DNA of 64,000 nucleotides, taken from assembly GCA_030737875.1 (NCBI GenBank), contig CM060922.1:761309603-761373602 (forward strand), written 5' to 3'. The notes under the pieces were generated by a model, which saw only the letters and a program-made list of their open reading frames with translations, searched no databases and had not been told where the DNA came from. Position numbers and translations under genes: made by a program. The DNA is from Allium sativum (Eukaryota > Streptophyta > Magnoliopsida > Asparagales > Amaryllidaceae). Positions 11,749-22,588 of this stretch are shown here, one piece after another (the stretch's first letter is position 1; each line of letters starts with the position of its first letter).

Positions 11749-14540
11749 GTACCCAAGGTGGCTGAGGAACTGCTGTGCTAAAAGGAAATTTGAAATTAGG
11801 CTGGCCTATAATTCTGTATCATTTACAGTTCCTTTAGCCAAGATCTGATGAGTTAGAGATTCTATTGTTTACATCGATTTCAGGTATAACCTCTTAACTC
11901 ATCTTTGTAAATATTTTTCTTTTTCTTTCTATTCTTCCTTCTACCTCTTCTGATTTTTTACTTTTCTTAGCTGATTTGTCATTGTCATATCTTTGTAACT
12001 TTTTGGGCTTCATTAACGTCAAATTGTAGAATTCATATTTTTTTTGGAAATTCACTTCATTTAAATAGAACTCTGATGTTGTAATCTCTTCCAGAACTTG
12101 AATTTAAATTTGTAAATATCTGCAATTGTTTTGAAGTTTACTTCTGATTTCTGAATTCCTAACAGTGTTGATGTATTCGTGTTATATCTTGAACACTGTT
12201 AATTAGAATTCAAATTTTTTTGAAGATCTGAATATTTGATGAAATTTCACACACCTTTGTTGTTTTGAGTTTCTTCTAAATCATTTTAGAAAAGCTTGAA
12301 ATACTATACTCATTACAACACGCTGCTACTTATCAGTCGTGATAATTTCATTGATTTTTAGATTGGCTTAGATATTCTTGAATCATTGCTTACATCTTGA
12401 AATTATCTGTTATTCATGATCATTTGGTTTGGATTTTTGTTTATTTAAGATCATTTGAAATTTCTGATATTTTGAATCTCACACACCGCTCAGATTTGAA
12501 ATTATTAATCTTGTGTGATTGATTCATTGTATCTCAAGAATTACATTTAGTTCAAGTGATTTTGAATAAACCACTATTTTTGGATCATGAATTTTTTCCT
12601 TCAAACTTGATGTAAATATTCTGAAAAATTCTTTGGCTGTTCAGAAATAATTTGGAAAAATCTTTTGAAAAATGGTCTTAAATCTCACTGCTATTTCATG
12701 ATTATTTGATTTGAATATTTGTTTGTTTAAAATCATTTGAAATTATTGATTTAATGAATCTCACACATACCTTGAATCTGAAATTAATAATCTGGTGTGA
12801 TTGATTCATTGAATCTAGAATTTTTCATATTCCTCAAACGATTTTAAATAAACTGTATTTTTGATCTAGAATCATGAATCATCTTTTATGATCGACATCT
12901 TGACAAGTCTGATTTGAAATTGTTTCTGTTGTGCTGCTCTGATACTGTTTTTCAGATAACCGCTTGCTTTGATCTGTCTGCTGCATGTCTAATTTGTTAG
13001 CTTATCTGCTTGGGCTTGACGTTTGGTTTGTGCTATCTGTGATATCCTTGTTTGTCTCTAGTGTCTTCTTAATATCCTCATTAATAGAGACATCAAGTGA
13101 TATCAGTTTATATGTGCTGTTTTTTATCTTACTGTATATATTTTTAATTCCCTCTTGCTTTGTATAGATCTTCATATTCCTCTTGTAATTGATTTTCAAT
13201 TTTAAAATTATTTATTGATTATTCATTCAGAAATTGAAATCAATATCCAAATTGAACTGCATTTATAATTCATCAAAATTAGTATCAGATTTTGAAATTG
13301 TGATGAATTGTGACTGCAGTATATTTCACAACAAGAGGAGATATTGTTTGAATTTTCATGATGGTTGAACATTTATTATAATATCTTTGAATTGGCAATT
13401 ATTTCACGACCATCTCCTTTATCTATCATCTTTTTGCCATCCATCATGATTTTATATTAATGTGGAGAGTTAATATCTTTTAAAAATCTTTTTGAATAAA
13501 CAGTGGAAATATTTGTGATAGAAATGGGTCTATATTATTATTCAGAATTAGTGACAATTGAAAATTTTCAATGATCCCAATACAGTTGAGCATATTTCAT
13601 AATATGATTAATTTAGAAATTTATTTCACAAACCATTTCTGTACCTACCACCATTTCTATCATCCATATTGGTTTTATATACCGAGGAGTTTTTCCATTC
13701 AAAGCTGAAAACGATAAATATATATAATTAATACATAAGTGTGCCTCTAATCTCATTTAAAAATCCAAGCTCTGGTTATGCGTGGTTATGAGACAACTTA
13801 TAATTTAAGCTGCGACTGTCCTCATTTAAAAATCCAAGCTCTGGTTATGCATGGTCAGTGTGCTCTTAAATAAAATAAAAAGAAAAATGTGCTATAAATA
13901 GAAATTAAATCTGAAATTCTCCTCTGAGTATAAAAACCATCCTATCAATCCATATTCTAATTTGTGAAATGTGTTAATATTTTATGACGTATTATAATCT
14001 GTTGATTGATAGGTATTGGGATTTGAGATTATACGATTTTGTCACTTAAACTGAATTATTAATTATAATCCAATTCCATCACTGTTTTTTTTTGTGCTCA
14101 ACTTTATAAAATTCTTTTGAAAATAATTGGAAATTATTTTTAAAACTCTCTCCATTATATAAATGTCATCATAAATCCATCATTCTCTACAATGTGAGAT
14201 ATTCCACCTGTTCTCAGAATATTATAATTTTGTTTGGCTGATTGAGATTTATGATGACCATTCTCTCTCTTAAGCTGAAATTATATTTTTAGTCATTTTT
14301 CATCTATATTTTAAACTCTATATCCTTTTGATGATAACAAAAGGGGGAGAATGGGTTGAGATTTTGATTTTTGAGTGAATATTTTATAAATATCTTAATT
14401 TTGAAAATTCCAATTCATTTTTCAAATTTTTTTTCACTTATGCACAGTTATAGGGGGAGCATCCAAATAGGGGGAGTTCAAAATTCACTGTCAAACACAT
14501 TTACTGTAATCAAAATCTTAATATTTGTTTGTCATCATCA
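11749..14540 (+). other. Non-coding internal region of SIRE-like copy 2
   Basis: Collinear with 4145-6947 and without coding motifs. The crossing inverted repeats of the first set are preserved near 13320-13450. In the second set one arm pair has lost complementarity. The 31-nt repeated core recurs at about 13750-13860 with one arm mismatch. One GGGGGAG tract present in copy 1 is missing near 14450. Confidence 0.7.
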
Positions 14541-14552
14541 AAAGGGGGAGAT
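14541..14552 (+). other. Polypurine tract, copy 2
   Basis: AAAGGGGGAGAT lies immediately upstream of the LTR-C start TGTTGTATAT. Confidence 0.85.
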
Positions 14553-17123
14553 TGTTGTATATAACGCAGTTGTATACACAATTATATGATTTTTGTTTGA
14601 TGATAACAACCAAATATATTTTATTATAGATGTGTTTGTTATTGTACTGTTTCATATTTTTATCACAGACAGGAGTATAATATTTATATTTAAATAGAAT
14701 ATGACTGTACAAACATTCGTATAGTATATTATTTAGATTGAATATTATATTTCAAACATTCAAACAGTACAACTTTTTATAACTCCACTATTTGAATACA
14801 TCACTGATATACATTTCATTTCACATCCACTTTCATATACATTCACAGAATATTTGTACTTGTAAATAAACTGAATACGATAGACAAATTTGTTTGAACA
14901 CAACGAAATAATATTTTATTTCATTCAAATTTGTTTATTACAAATATCAGTACATTTTCCTGTACATCAGCTCCTCACTACATCACTCATCACTCTATAC
15001 AGTCATTTACATACACATATTGACATGATTACTTTTTGACATTTATATGCACTCTTCTGTCTTCAGTCTTCTGTCTTCACAGCCTTCATCAGTCCAATCT
15101 TCATACCTGTCACATACAGAAACACACACAGTATCTGGAACAAATAGAAATATTCTAAATTCTAGCGAATATAATTTTTATTTTGAAAATTTATTTGCTT
15201 CAGAATTTCGGTGTGTTTTTCATCATTTTTCAGACTCGATCTGATTTTCATATTCATCCGACTGTGTCTATGCAGCTTGTGATATTCACAGTGATACACT
15301 GTAAATACCACAAGGTAGACAACATATATATGTATATCTATACAGGGATAGGAAAATCTTTTTGATGGCTGCATATACACACGTGTATAGATATACACGT
15401 GTGCACTGCCTCGCCGATCAGCGAGCAACAGAGTGCAGCCACGTGGACCAACTCGACTCAGTGCTACAACAAACATTCAAGTGAAAGTTCAACACAGCTG
15501 AAACATGGTTCAAACCAAAGCAGCAATGAAAAGTGGTCGAGTATGTCATCTAACAAGTATTCAGCAAATACAAGTGAAACCATTTTCAAGCCATGATCAA
15601 GATCAAGCCGACACAACTAAGAAGCATATTGAAACATGATGATACAAAGCATGGAGCTGCAGCATGGTGATACAAGAGTGCTTCAATTCACATTATGCAA
15701 GTCAAAATGGCCGAGCTCAACATATGGACAAGCGCAATACATTCAAGAGCATGGCAGATAAGGCTTTTACATGGTGCAAAACAGTTCAGTTTTCACAAAA
15801 ATAACACGGCAGATCAAACATTACAAGCAGCTCAAGTCTATTCAGCATGTTTGTATGGCGGCAGCAGTTGGTTGAAGCATAAGCATGTGAACACAATGGG
15901 GGCACGATGCAACAACATTATATATATGCAGTTTACATATTAGCATGCATATAAGCTCAAGTATATGCTCAATAAAAGTGATCAGCACACAAACATGGCA
16001 TGTTCATAACAAAGTGTAGTTCATATACACAAAACTGTGAAGAGATGATATATGTGCAACTGCAATGCATATATATATACATAAACAAGCTCGAGAAAGT
16101 TTCAGAAACTATATATACATGGCTCAGCAATTCAAACTGTTTTGAGCATGGGATAAAGGAAATACACAGCAATATAATGCCAACGGCATGTGTTCAGTTC
16201 AAGACAGGGTGCAATGTTTGCACAGCCAGAAAGTGGCCAACATGAAACTTAACTTAATGCAACATCAATGGTCGAGAGAGTTCAAAATTGGTGTAACAGT
16301 TTTAAGCACAATGCATGAACAAGGATATTTGGTTGTAGCATGTACAAGAGGTGGTCAATCTCATGTATGAGTGTACGCAGTTCAACTAATGCTTCAGCGA
16401 GACTCAACCTTCATGTTCAAATCAGCATGATGATGGTGGAGCGGCATAACAAAGCAACATAGGCTATTTAAGTAAATGTAGTATTGTGTACATGATTTGT
16501 GCATTTGCAAATGTCGAGTTTACTGGAATGTTAATCATGCAAGAATTATGGAAAGCAAATCACAGGAAATCAGGAGTGTGATGTCACTACAACAAATATA
16601 CCATATTACAACGGTGCAAAAACGTTGTAAAAAGTTTTTACAACGGTGAAGCCACCGTCGTGTATTAAGAAGTTGTAATATACTTATTTCTTTTACAATG
16701 TTTTTGCACCGTTGCAACTCCGTTGTGAAATAGGATTTTTAACAAATTTTTCTCACCATTGTAATAAATTTTATTACAACTTTTATTCCATGTTGTTGTA
16801 TATTCTGTTATAACATCAGAGCATAGGTATAACAACTTTTACCACCGTTGTAATAAACTTTATTACAACTTTTTTTTGCTGTTGTAACTCATATACACCT
16901 TACTAATACAAAGAATTCATATATATTAATAATGATATAATTCGTATTTCAATGCAACAAATATAATTATACGGAATCATTCATATATATTAATTTACAT
17001 AATATTCGATCAACATACACATGGTACATCATCAACTAAGCCCGTCACAAAAAACATAACCGTTTCAAAATACATACATCGATCTAACACAAAAGATACA
17101 TAAGCATATCCTACAAAAGCACT

Positions 17124-17228
17124 CTAGCTAAAGACAACGTAATTTTTATTCCAAGCCACAGTTGATCCAACAGCTTCTCCAATGGTGGTCATTTCGGAAT
17201 TTGGCTTCCACAAGAAAGCCTCTGAAAC
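17124..17228 (-). pseudogene. Possible last exon of a CACTA-associated ORF
   Basis: After a TATAG splice acceptor the minus strand reads 34 codons to a TAG. It contains T-I-G-E-A-V-G-S-T-V-A-W-N-K-N-Y-V-V, resembling the short C-terminal motif (G-x-A-x-G-s-x-V-A-W-p) of plant CACTA-associated proteins. No upstream exons were recognised, so it may be a relic of the element's own gene. The family link is from memory of the motif and is moderate at best. Confidence 0.35.
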
Positions 17229-18212
17229 CTATAAAGTTGAACTATGCATACAAATAAATATCTTGGTATTTTTATTCAACAAGAATCAAAGAAAAAAAAA
17301 TTTCGAAAGAATATGTAGACAAATGTGGCTGTATGAGAGAAGATATGAACATTAAATCTTTAATGTTTTTAAAAAAAAAGACAAAAACAAGTCACCTGTA
17401 ACATTAGTGATCACTTTTGTAATCTTCTGAGCTGCAAGTGCTTTTAATTTATTTCCATGTATATAAATAGGTCACTTGCACCATTTTATTATAGCAGTAA
17501 CCTGCACCATTTTAAAGGAAAATATAGCAGTAACCTGGTGAAGAAGTTTGAAAATGGGTAAACCTTCCTTTTACACAATGATGGGTCCCATGCATTAGTT
17601 GTTGGTCAGCTTAAGAGCCAAATGTTTGAACAGATATAAGGGACATAATATTTATTTGTTCATATGCATTGCTAAAATAAGTTTATCTCTAGGTGGACTG
17701 ATGGAGATCGCCACCACATAGTTAGAGCACCATTTATAACGAAATGTGGTAATAACGTCAAAAATAAATTTTAAAATGGATGAACCTAATTGACTAAAGT
17801 TGCATATTGGTCACACACAATGTTGTGTCCTTGTGCATTATTTACTGTTTACATCCTTATGATTTCATACACCAAGTTTTGACATATAAACATACATGTA
17901 CAGGTTATTTAATGTATTCAATATCAAGTGTACATGCAAGCTCCTACATAAAAAGTTATGTGTTCAATAACTTCTGGAGTATTTCTAAAACAACTTTGTT
18001 CAGAAGACTTGCACTCCTTATAAATCTAGTGGGAGCCATCCAGAATTAGTATAGTGATCACTGATGGTAACTATTACTTATGCTTTACTTATATTTTATT
18101 TGTCTACGTTCTTTTTTTTTCTTGTCTATCAGTATAATACTTCAGCGCTGAACTTATGTGGAAGTAAGGACATGTTCAAAACATAAATGCTTAAAACCAG
18201 TAAGTACAGAAA

Positions 18213-19130
18213 TTAAACGAGTTCATCAACCGTACCTTAACATCAAACTCTTCTCTACTGGATAACATCTTTACTCGAACCATCCCTCTCTGCCACTCTG
18301 AATTTCCAACCAAAATAAGCCTCTCTGCATTAATCCTCTCGACATGCATAAAAACCCTATCAGCAATAACGAGCAAACATTCAGTTATGATTCTCGACTT
18401 TTAACCTACAGAGAAATTATTTCAAACTTGCAACGAAAGTGTATACTCTCGATTATTTATACAATACCCTCGAGTCTTAATCAAAATTCTTTATTAGTAA
18501 ATTTTAAGGTAGCATTTTTCACTTTACTACAATGGTCATTGGTTTGCATTAACAATGCATCGACTTTGAGCAAGCATTAGAAAGGCTGTCGGTGACTGAA
18601 CTGTACCATTCTATTCAAGGAGGCAGCTATCATGACACGAATAATAAAAACAATTGTTGACAGCCCTCATCCATCAGACCTCATCGAGTTTTTATTTCTG
18701 TTAGATATTTGATTGTCGGATTCAATGGTGTGTTGCTAAGGGCACCGGGCTGGTTGCTAAGGGCTACCAATTTGGTTCCTGGTCGGCAGTTGTCTGACGA
18801 TTGTAGCTCGGTCGGTAGACAACCACCGACCAGGCACCGGGCTGGTATCCCTTAGCAACCAACCTGGTGCCCTTAGCAATGCACTTTAAATATTTTTTGA
18901 GTAGATGCACATTGCCAAATAATATGAAAGGGAAAAAAATGATTGTTCCCATTTTTAAGTTGAATGAAATAAAATGAGTACCATTTCGGACATTTATCTT
19001 CAATAAGATCAACACTTCGGCCTTTATTCAGTAAAGAAGATACAACTGTGGAAGCTGGTCCTTCAAGATTAACATCCAATGCGAAAACAATGTAATCTAC
19101 TTGCCTAGCTAAGTCAGGAACGAGTCTCTT
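18213..19130 (-). pseudogene. Captured fragment of organellar-type histidine--tRNA ligase (C-terminal anticodon-binding domain)
   Basis: Two exons and a 625-bp intron are visible on the minus strand. The upstream exon (18982 to about 19130) encodes L-V-P-D-L-A-R-Q-V-D-Y-I-V-F and G-P-A-S-T-V-V-S-S-L-L-N-K-G-R-S-V-D-L. It ends at a GT donor that splits a tryptophan codon. After an AG acceptor the downstream exon (18356-18213) encodes E-R-I-N-A-E-R-L-I-L-V-G-N-S-E-W, G-M-V-R-V-K-M-L-S-S and an E-E-F-D-V-K tail. This matches the HisRS class IIa C-terminal pattern (A-x-R-x-x-A-x-x-x-x-L-V-G ... G-x-V-x-V-K-x-L) that reads tRNA-His anticodon stems. Two small indels break it: one extra base near 19125 and one missing base near 18226, just before the ancestral D-E-L-V-stop. 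The catalytic core is absent, so no aminoacylation is possible. Retained intron and splice sites point to capture from genomic DNA, not cDNA. Confidence 0.75.
18728..18884. repeat. Foldback (MITE-like) hairpin inside the captured intron
   Basis: The arms 18733-18763 and 18849-18879 are 31 bp with two mismatches (TTGCTAAGGGCACC...). Complementarity continues inward through CCTGGTCGG and TTGTCT, leaving only a small loop near 18805. No clear target duplication was found. It is a self-complementary insertion of MITE or foldback type, sitting inside the HisRS intron. Confidence 0.6.
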
Positions 19131-19644
19131 TTTCCTTCAATAAATGTAATAATAAAAAATAGAAATAAAAATAAAGGTTATTTAGCTTATAAGCTACAAT
19201 AATAAAAAAGTAAACCATTAAAAAGACGATGTTGTGACATATAATAAAGGTTATGTCTAATAATTCTCTAGCCAGTCAACCAAACAACCAATCCAATTCA
19301 TTCAACTGTGTAATCTACTAAAAAAAATCATTTATATGTTTATGAGGAATCAGATATAGATACTAGTGAGAACCCATAGAAATACCAACCAAATCTTCAT
19401 TGCTTCCACTGTCTCTGAATTCAACAGCCACATGAGATAACTGCCTTCACCTTGCTCTAGTTCGCATAGGCCATCATTAATTGTGCGCCATCAGGAACCA
19501 CACCCCTCAACTATTCGTGTCGCAGTATTCACATAGTCACACTTCTCCCCAACATCGATCGCCCTAGTCGACTTCAGATCATCGTTCCTTGTTTTGATAA
19601 TTGCAATAAAAAGAATATGACCGCCGCGATCTGAATTTTGGGAA

Positions 19645-19716
19645 TTAGGGCTGAACGAAATTGTAATTTATACTAACAGGTCGTGATCTGATAAGAAGAC
19701 GAATTGAAGTTGGCAT
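19645..19716 (-). other. Possible start exon of the captured HisRS gene
   Basis: On the minus strand an ATG at 19716 begins M-P-T-S-I-R-L-L-I-R-S-R-P, an Arg/Ser/Leu-rich, acid-free start like an organelle transit peptide, and stops at 19645. It lies upstream of the HisRS exons in the same orientation. The intervening 19131-19644 shows no recognised HisRS exon. The link to HisRS is inference only. It could equally be an unrelated captured piece or a chance frame. Confidence 0.2.
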
Positions 19717-22157
19717 GGGGAACTCAGATGAAAGTGTGAAAAAGCGATGAAGAATGAAAGGGCATGTCGAGAGAAGAAACCCTAGATGCATTTGGTTTTT
19801 CGAAACAATGGGAAAGGAGACAGTTGAAATTAGAGCGTCGGAGCGATGTGATTTTTTTGAAGCTTGGAAAGGATCCGATAATGGTGGAAAGGGGAAAAAT
19901 GGAAATGGAAAGTACGGACAAGAGGCTGGATCTAAAATTAGGCTTACAAGTAGAAGGCGTCCTTGGGAATTGAAAATCATTGCGCGGGAATCAAAGATAA
20001 AAGGCGGAGAATGAAATTAAGAGACGACAAAATGAAGAGGGGCTGATGTCAATTGTCATATGTTATTTTTCAATCATGATTATTTAATGTTAATCACTAA
20101 ATACTAATGATTACGTGTATATTAGTAATTATCAAATACACCCAATAATTATTGATTACTAATTATTGAATATAGTATTAAGTGGTAAGTCAAATATTAT
20201 TGTTAATTTTGAATATTAAATTATAACAAATAAATAAAAAGTTAAAAAATAAATATTAATTATTAAGCTTTAATTATAACTATAAATATTTTAAAATTTA
20301 ATTTATAAATTTTCAAATTTTTTAACTCTTCAATGTATTAAATATAATTATTAATAATAACTATATATATTAAATACTAATGATAAGTATTACTTAATTA
20401 TTAAAGATTATTTATTATGGCCTTTCCAAAATAGAAGATTACTTATTCTTATTAATTAACTATTATTTATTAATCATCAATTAAGCAGTTTTTATCTTAT
20501 CTAATAGTAATTAATAGTAATTGGTATTAATTTGTAAATTTATTATTGAATATGAATTATTCTTAAATGTTAATATTACTAATTATTAAATATAAGTTGT
20601 TATTAATATTTAATAGGTCTCTAATACAAGAAATTGAAAAAAGAGTTGCCAAAAATAAGTTTAAACAACTTTCTAATTTAACTATTAATTATCAGAAATT
20701 AATTAGTATATATTAGTTATTACAACAGACAAAAAAGAAAAGTTGTGATATATATGTTTATTACAACAGTGATTTTTTCACAGTTGTAAAAAACATTTAT
20801 TACAACAGTGCGTTTTGCACAGTTGTAAAAAAGCATTTATTACAACTGTGTTTTTCGCACAGTTGTAAAATTAAAGTTGTAATATGGTGTTTTTGTTGTA
20901 GTGTGTATGGCAAATTTCAGATGTTTCCAGATGTGTATATGAACATGTATGGCATGGGATCATACACTAATTTATCAAGTCACCAAGACTCAATTCAATC
21001 CATATATGGCAATGTTTCCAGGAAATAATTCATTTCAGCAATCACAGTTCTGGAAAACTGTTATTTGGAAAATCACAACGCAAAAATAGACAAATCATTC
21101 CAGTTTTTGCAATGGTTCAAGACAGGTTTTAAACCGAAAAAGGCAATAGTTTTCTTGGCAAGATAATTTCTTTAGAATTCAATCAAGGAAATCACGCAAC
21201 ACCAATTAAAGTCGAGGAATTCAAATTCAAGGCAATCATTCAATCGAACCAAAAGAAGAAACACGGTAAATCAGCCAAGTCATAATCGTGAAATCAGAGA
21301 GCTATCATAGGATTTCTTTATCCTATATTACACCACATCATCACAGGCAATTATCCATCGAAATCCAACAAAAAAATCAAAGAATTCAAGAGAATCAAAT
21401 AACTCACATCTCTTAGGGTTTCCATCGCCATAGAGAAGGATAAGTTAACATCGAAGGAGCAACATCTATTCGATCTTCAGAGAATCGATTTGAATCATCG
21501 TCGACATCAGTATTTGGATTTCCAGAGAAACCCTAGCAATTTTTTCTAGAGCCGCCATTACTAAGTAAAAGGGGATCGGGCAAATAAAAGAGAATGGGTC
21601 GGCCAAGTATTCATGGGCTAAGCCAAGTGTTCAAATGAAATGGGGATGACCCCTTAGTTATATCCTGGGGTTTTTCTATTTTATTTCTATTTGTTTTATT
21701 TTTATTTTGTGTTGTTGTAATCTGTAAAACAAACGAACAGTTTTCTAGAGTCTGTAAAATTCTAGAGGAATCAGTCAGGGTGTTGACTGACAGTTGCTAG
21801 AGTTTGTAAAATCTAGGTAACTGGTTACGGGTTCGTAATCAGGGGAAATCTGATCCAGGGGATATCAGTCAGTCTAGGGTTTTGAGCGTAGGGTTAGGGC
21901 AGGAGCAGGCGCTACGAGTGTACATGGTCTTGTATGCGGGATCTGTTTATAACACCTAGTAGAAACCTTAGGAATGCAGCAGTAGGAAGGATTTTGCCCA
22001 AGCTGGGTATCTCTGTGTGTTATTTCTTTTCTGCTTTTTATTTCTACTGCAGTTTGTGATCTGTTTATTATTTAGTATTCCGTCAGTTTTTTTAATTCAT
22101 TAAAAAACTGTGATAAACCCTATTCACGCCCCCTCTAGGGTTAATCTAGATCCAACA

Positions 22158-22260
22158 GTAAATAATATTTTGGTGATTCAAAAAAGAGGATGATTAGGTG
22201 AAAAGATTCATTTTTTTTTGAGTGTTTTGTCAAACTTCTGTTGCATACAAAACCCCAATA
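22158..22260 (+). repeat. 3' terminal 103 bp of the copia-1 5' LTR
   Basis: This matches the last ~102 bp of the copia-1 3' LTR (40562-40663) base for base in most places, including TTTTGTCAAACTTC near the end. The terminal CAACA is changed to CAATA here. The left part of this LTR is displaced to beyond the window by the SIRE-like array. Confidence 0.8.
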
Positions 22261-22262
22261 GT

Positions 22263-22273
22263 TGGTATCAAAG
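22263..22273 (+). other. Primer binding site of copia-1
   Basis: TGGTATCAAAG, a variant of the initiator tRNA-Met complement common in copia elements, lies just after the LTR end. Confidence 0.7.
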
Positions 22274-22321
22274 ATCTGATCATCGCATATCTTGGATCGT
22301 TTGTTGGATTGAAGGTTGTAG

Positions 22322-22588
22322 ATGTCGGAGATGATTACGTTTTCGAAGATGGCTATTTTGAATGGGAAGAATTGGGGTATATGGAAGCCGAAAATGGAGG
22401 ATGTTCTATATCTCAATGATTTGCATGATCCCACTGATGGAGATGGGGAGAAGCCCTCGAATATGGATGAGGGAAAGTGGTAGAAAATGGACAAAAAGGT
22501 GATTGTGGTGATTCGCCAATATTTAGATGATTCTGTGTTCCGCCATGTGGCTAGTTGTGAATCCGCAAAGGCATTGGGGGACCAATTA
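22322..22588 (+). pseudogene. Copia-1 Gag, N-terminal part
   Basis: From the ATG the frame shows N-G-K-N-W-G-I-W-K-P-K-M-E-D-V-L and L-H-D-P, the standard start of Ty1/copia Gag of the Tork/Ale style. It carries an in-frame TAG after the G-K-W motif, then resumes with V-I-R-Q-Y-L-D-D-S-V-F-R-H-V-A. The frame runs into the solo-LTR insertion at 22589 and continues in the same phase at 38828 (L-V-S-L-Y-E-S), which proves the two parts were one gene. No functional product is expected. Confidence 0.85.

Larger units (their letters stand above)
16585..20903 (-). mobile_element. CACTA (En/Spm-type) DNA transposon carrying a host gene fragment
   Basis: The ends are CACTACAACAAA and TTTGTTGTAGTG. 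The terminal inverted repeat is about 28 bp with two mismatches. The 3-bp target duplication TGT (16582-16584 and 20904-20906) is proved by the uninterrupted sequence GTGATGTATGGC in the other two LTRs. Subterminal regions are full of short repeats in both orientations (TTACAACGG on the left, TTACAACAGTG and CACAGTTGTAA on the right), as in CACTA elements where they bind the element's own DNA-binding protein. No transposase body is visible. A possible C-terminal exon of an element ORF (17124-17228) and a histidyl-tRNA synthetase fragment (18213-19130) both lie on the minus strand. 20030-20700 is very AT-rich and appears empty. Confidence 0.88.
1..22157 (+). mobile_element. SIRE/Maximus-like copia element as a three-LTR tandem array
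   Basis: The layout is LTR (partial, 1-2678), internal (2679-6960), LTR (6961-10277), internal (10278-14552), LTR (14553-22157). The LTRs are about 3.3 kb, start TGTTGTATAT and end CCAACA. Each internal block starts with a TGGTATCAGAGC primer site and ends with an AAAAGGGGGAGAT polypurine tract. The only coding matter is a copia-type gag with a coiled-coil tail and the repeated W-V-P-K motif typical of SIRE-like Gag. No protease, integrase or reverse transcriptase was found, so the element is non-autonomous. Two internals sharing a middle LTR are best explained by unequal recombination between LTRs. The array ends inside a copia-1 LTR; its expected 5-bp target copy is GTAAA (22158-22162), but the left end lies outside the window. 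Confidence 0.85.
14553..22157 (+). repeat. LTR-C of the SIRE-like array, split by a CACTA transposon
   Basis: The LTR starts TGTTGTATAT and ends TCCAACA. Removing the insert at 16585-20903 and one 3-bp target copy leaves about 3.28 kb collinear with LTR-B. The 3' end abuts a copia-1 LTR remnant instead of a primer site, so this is the right-hand outer LTR of the array. Confidence 0.9.
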
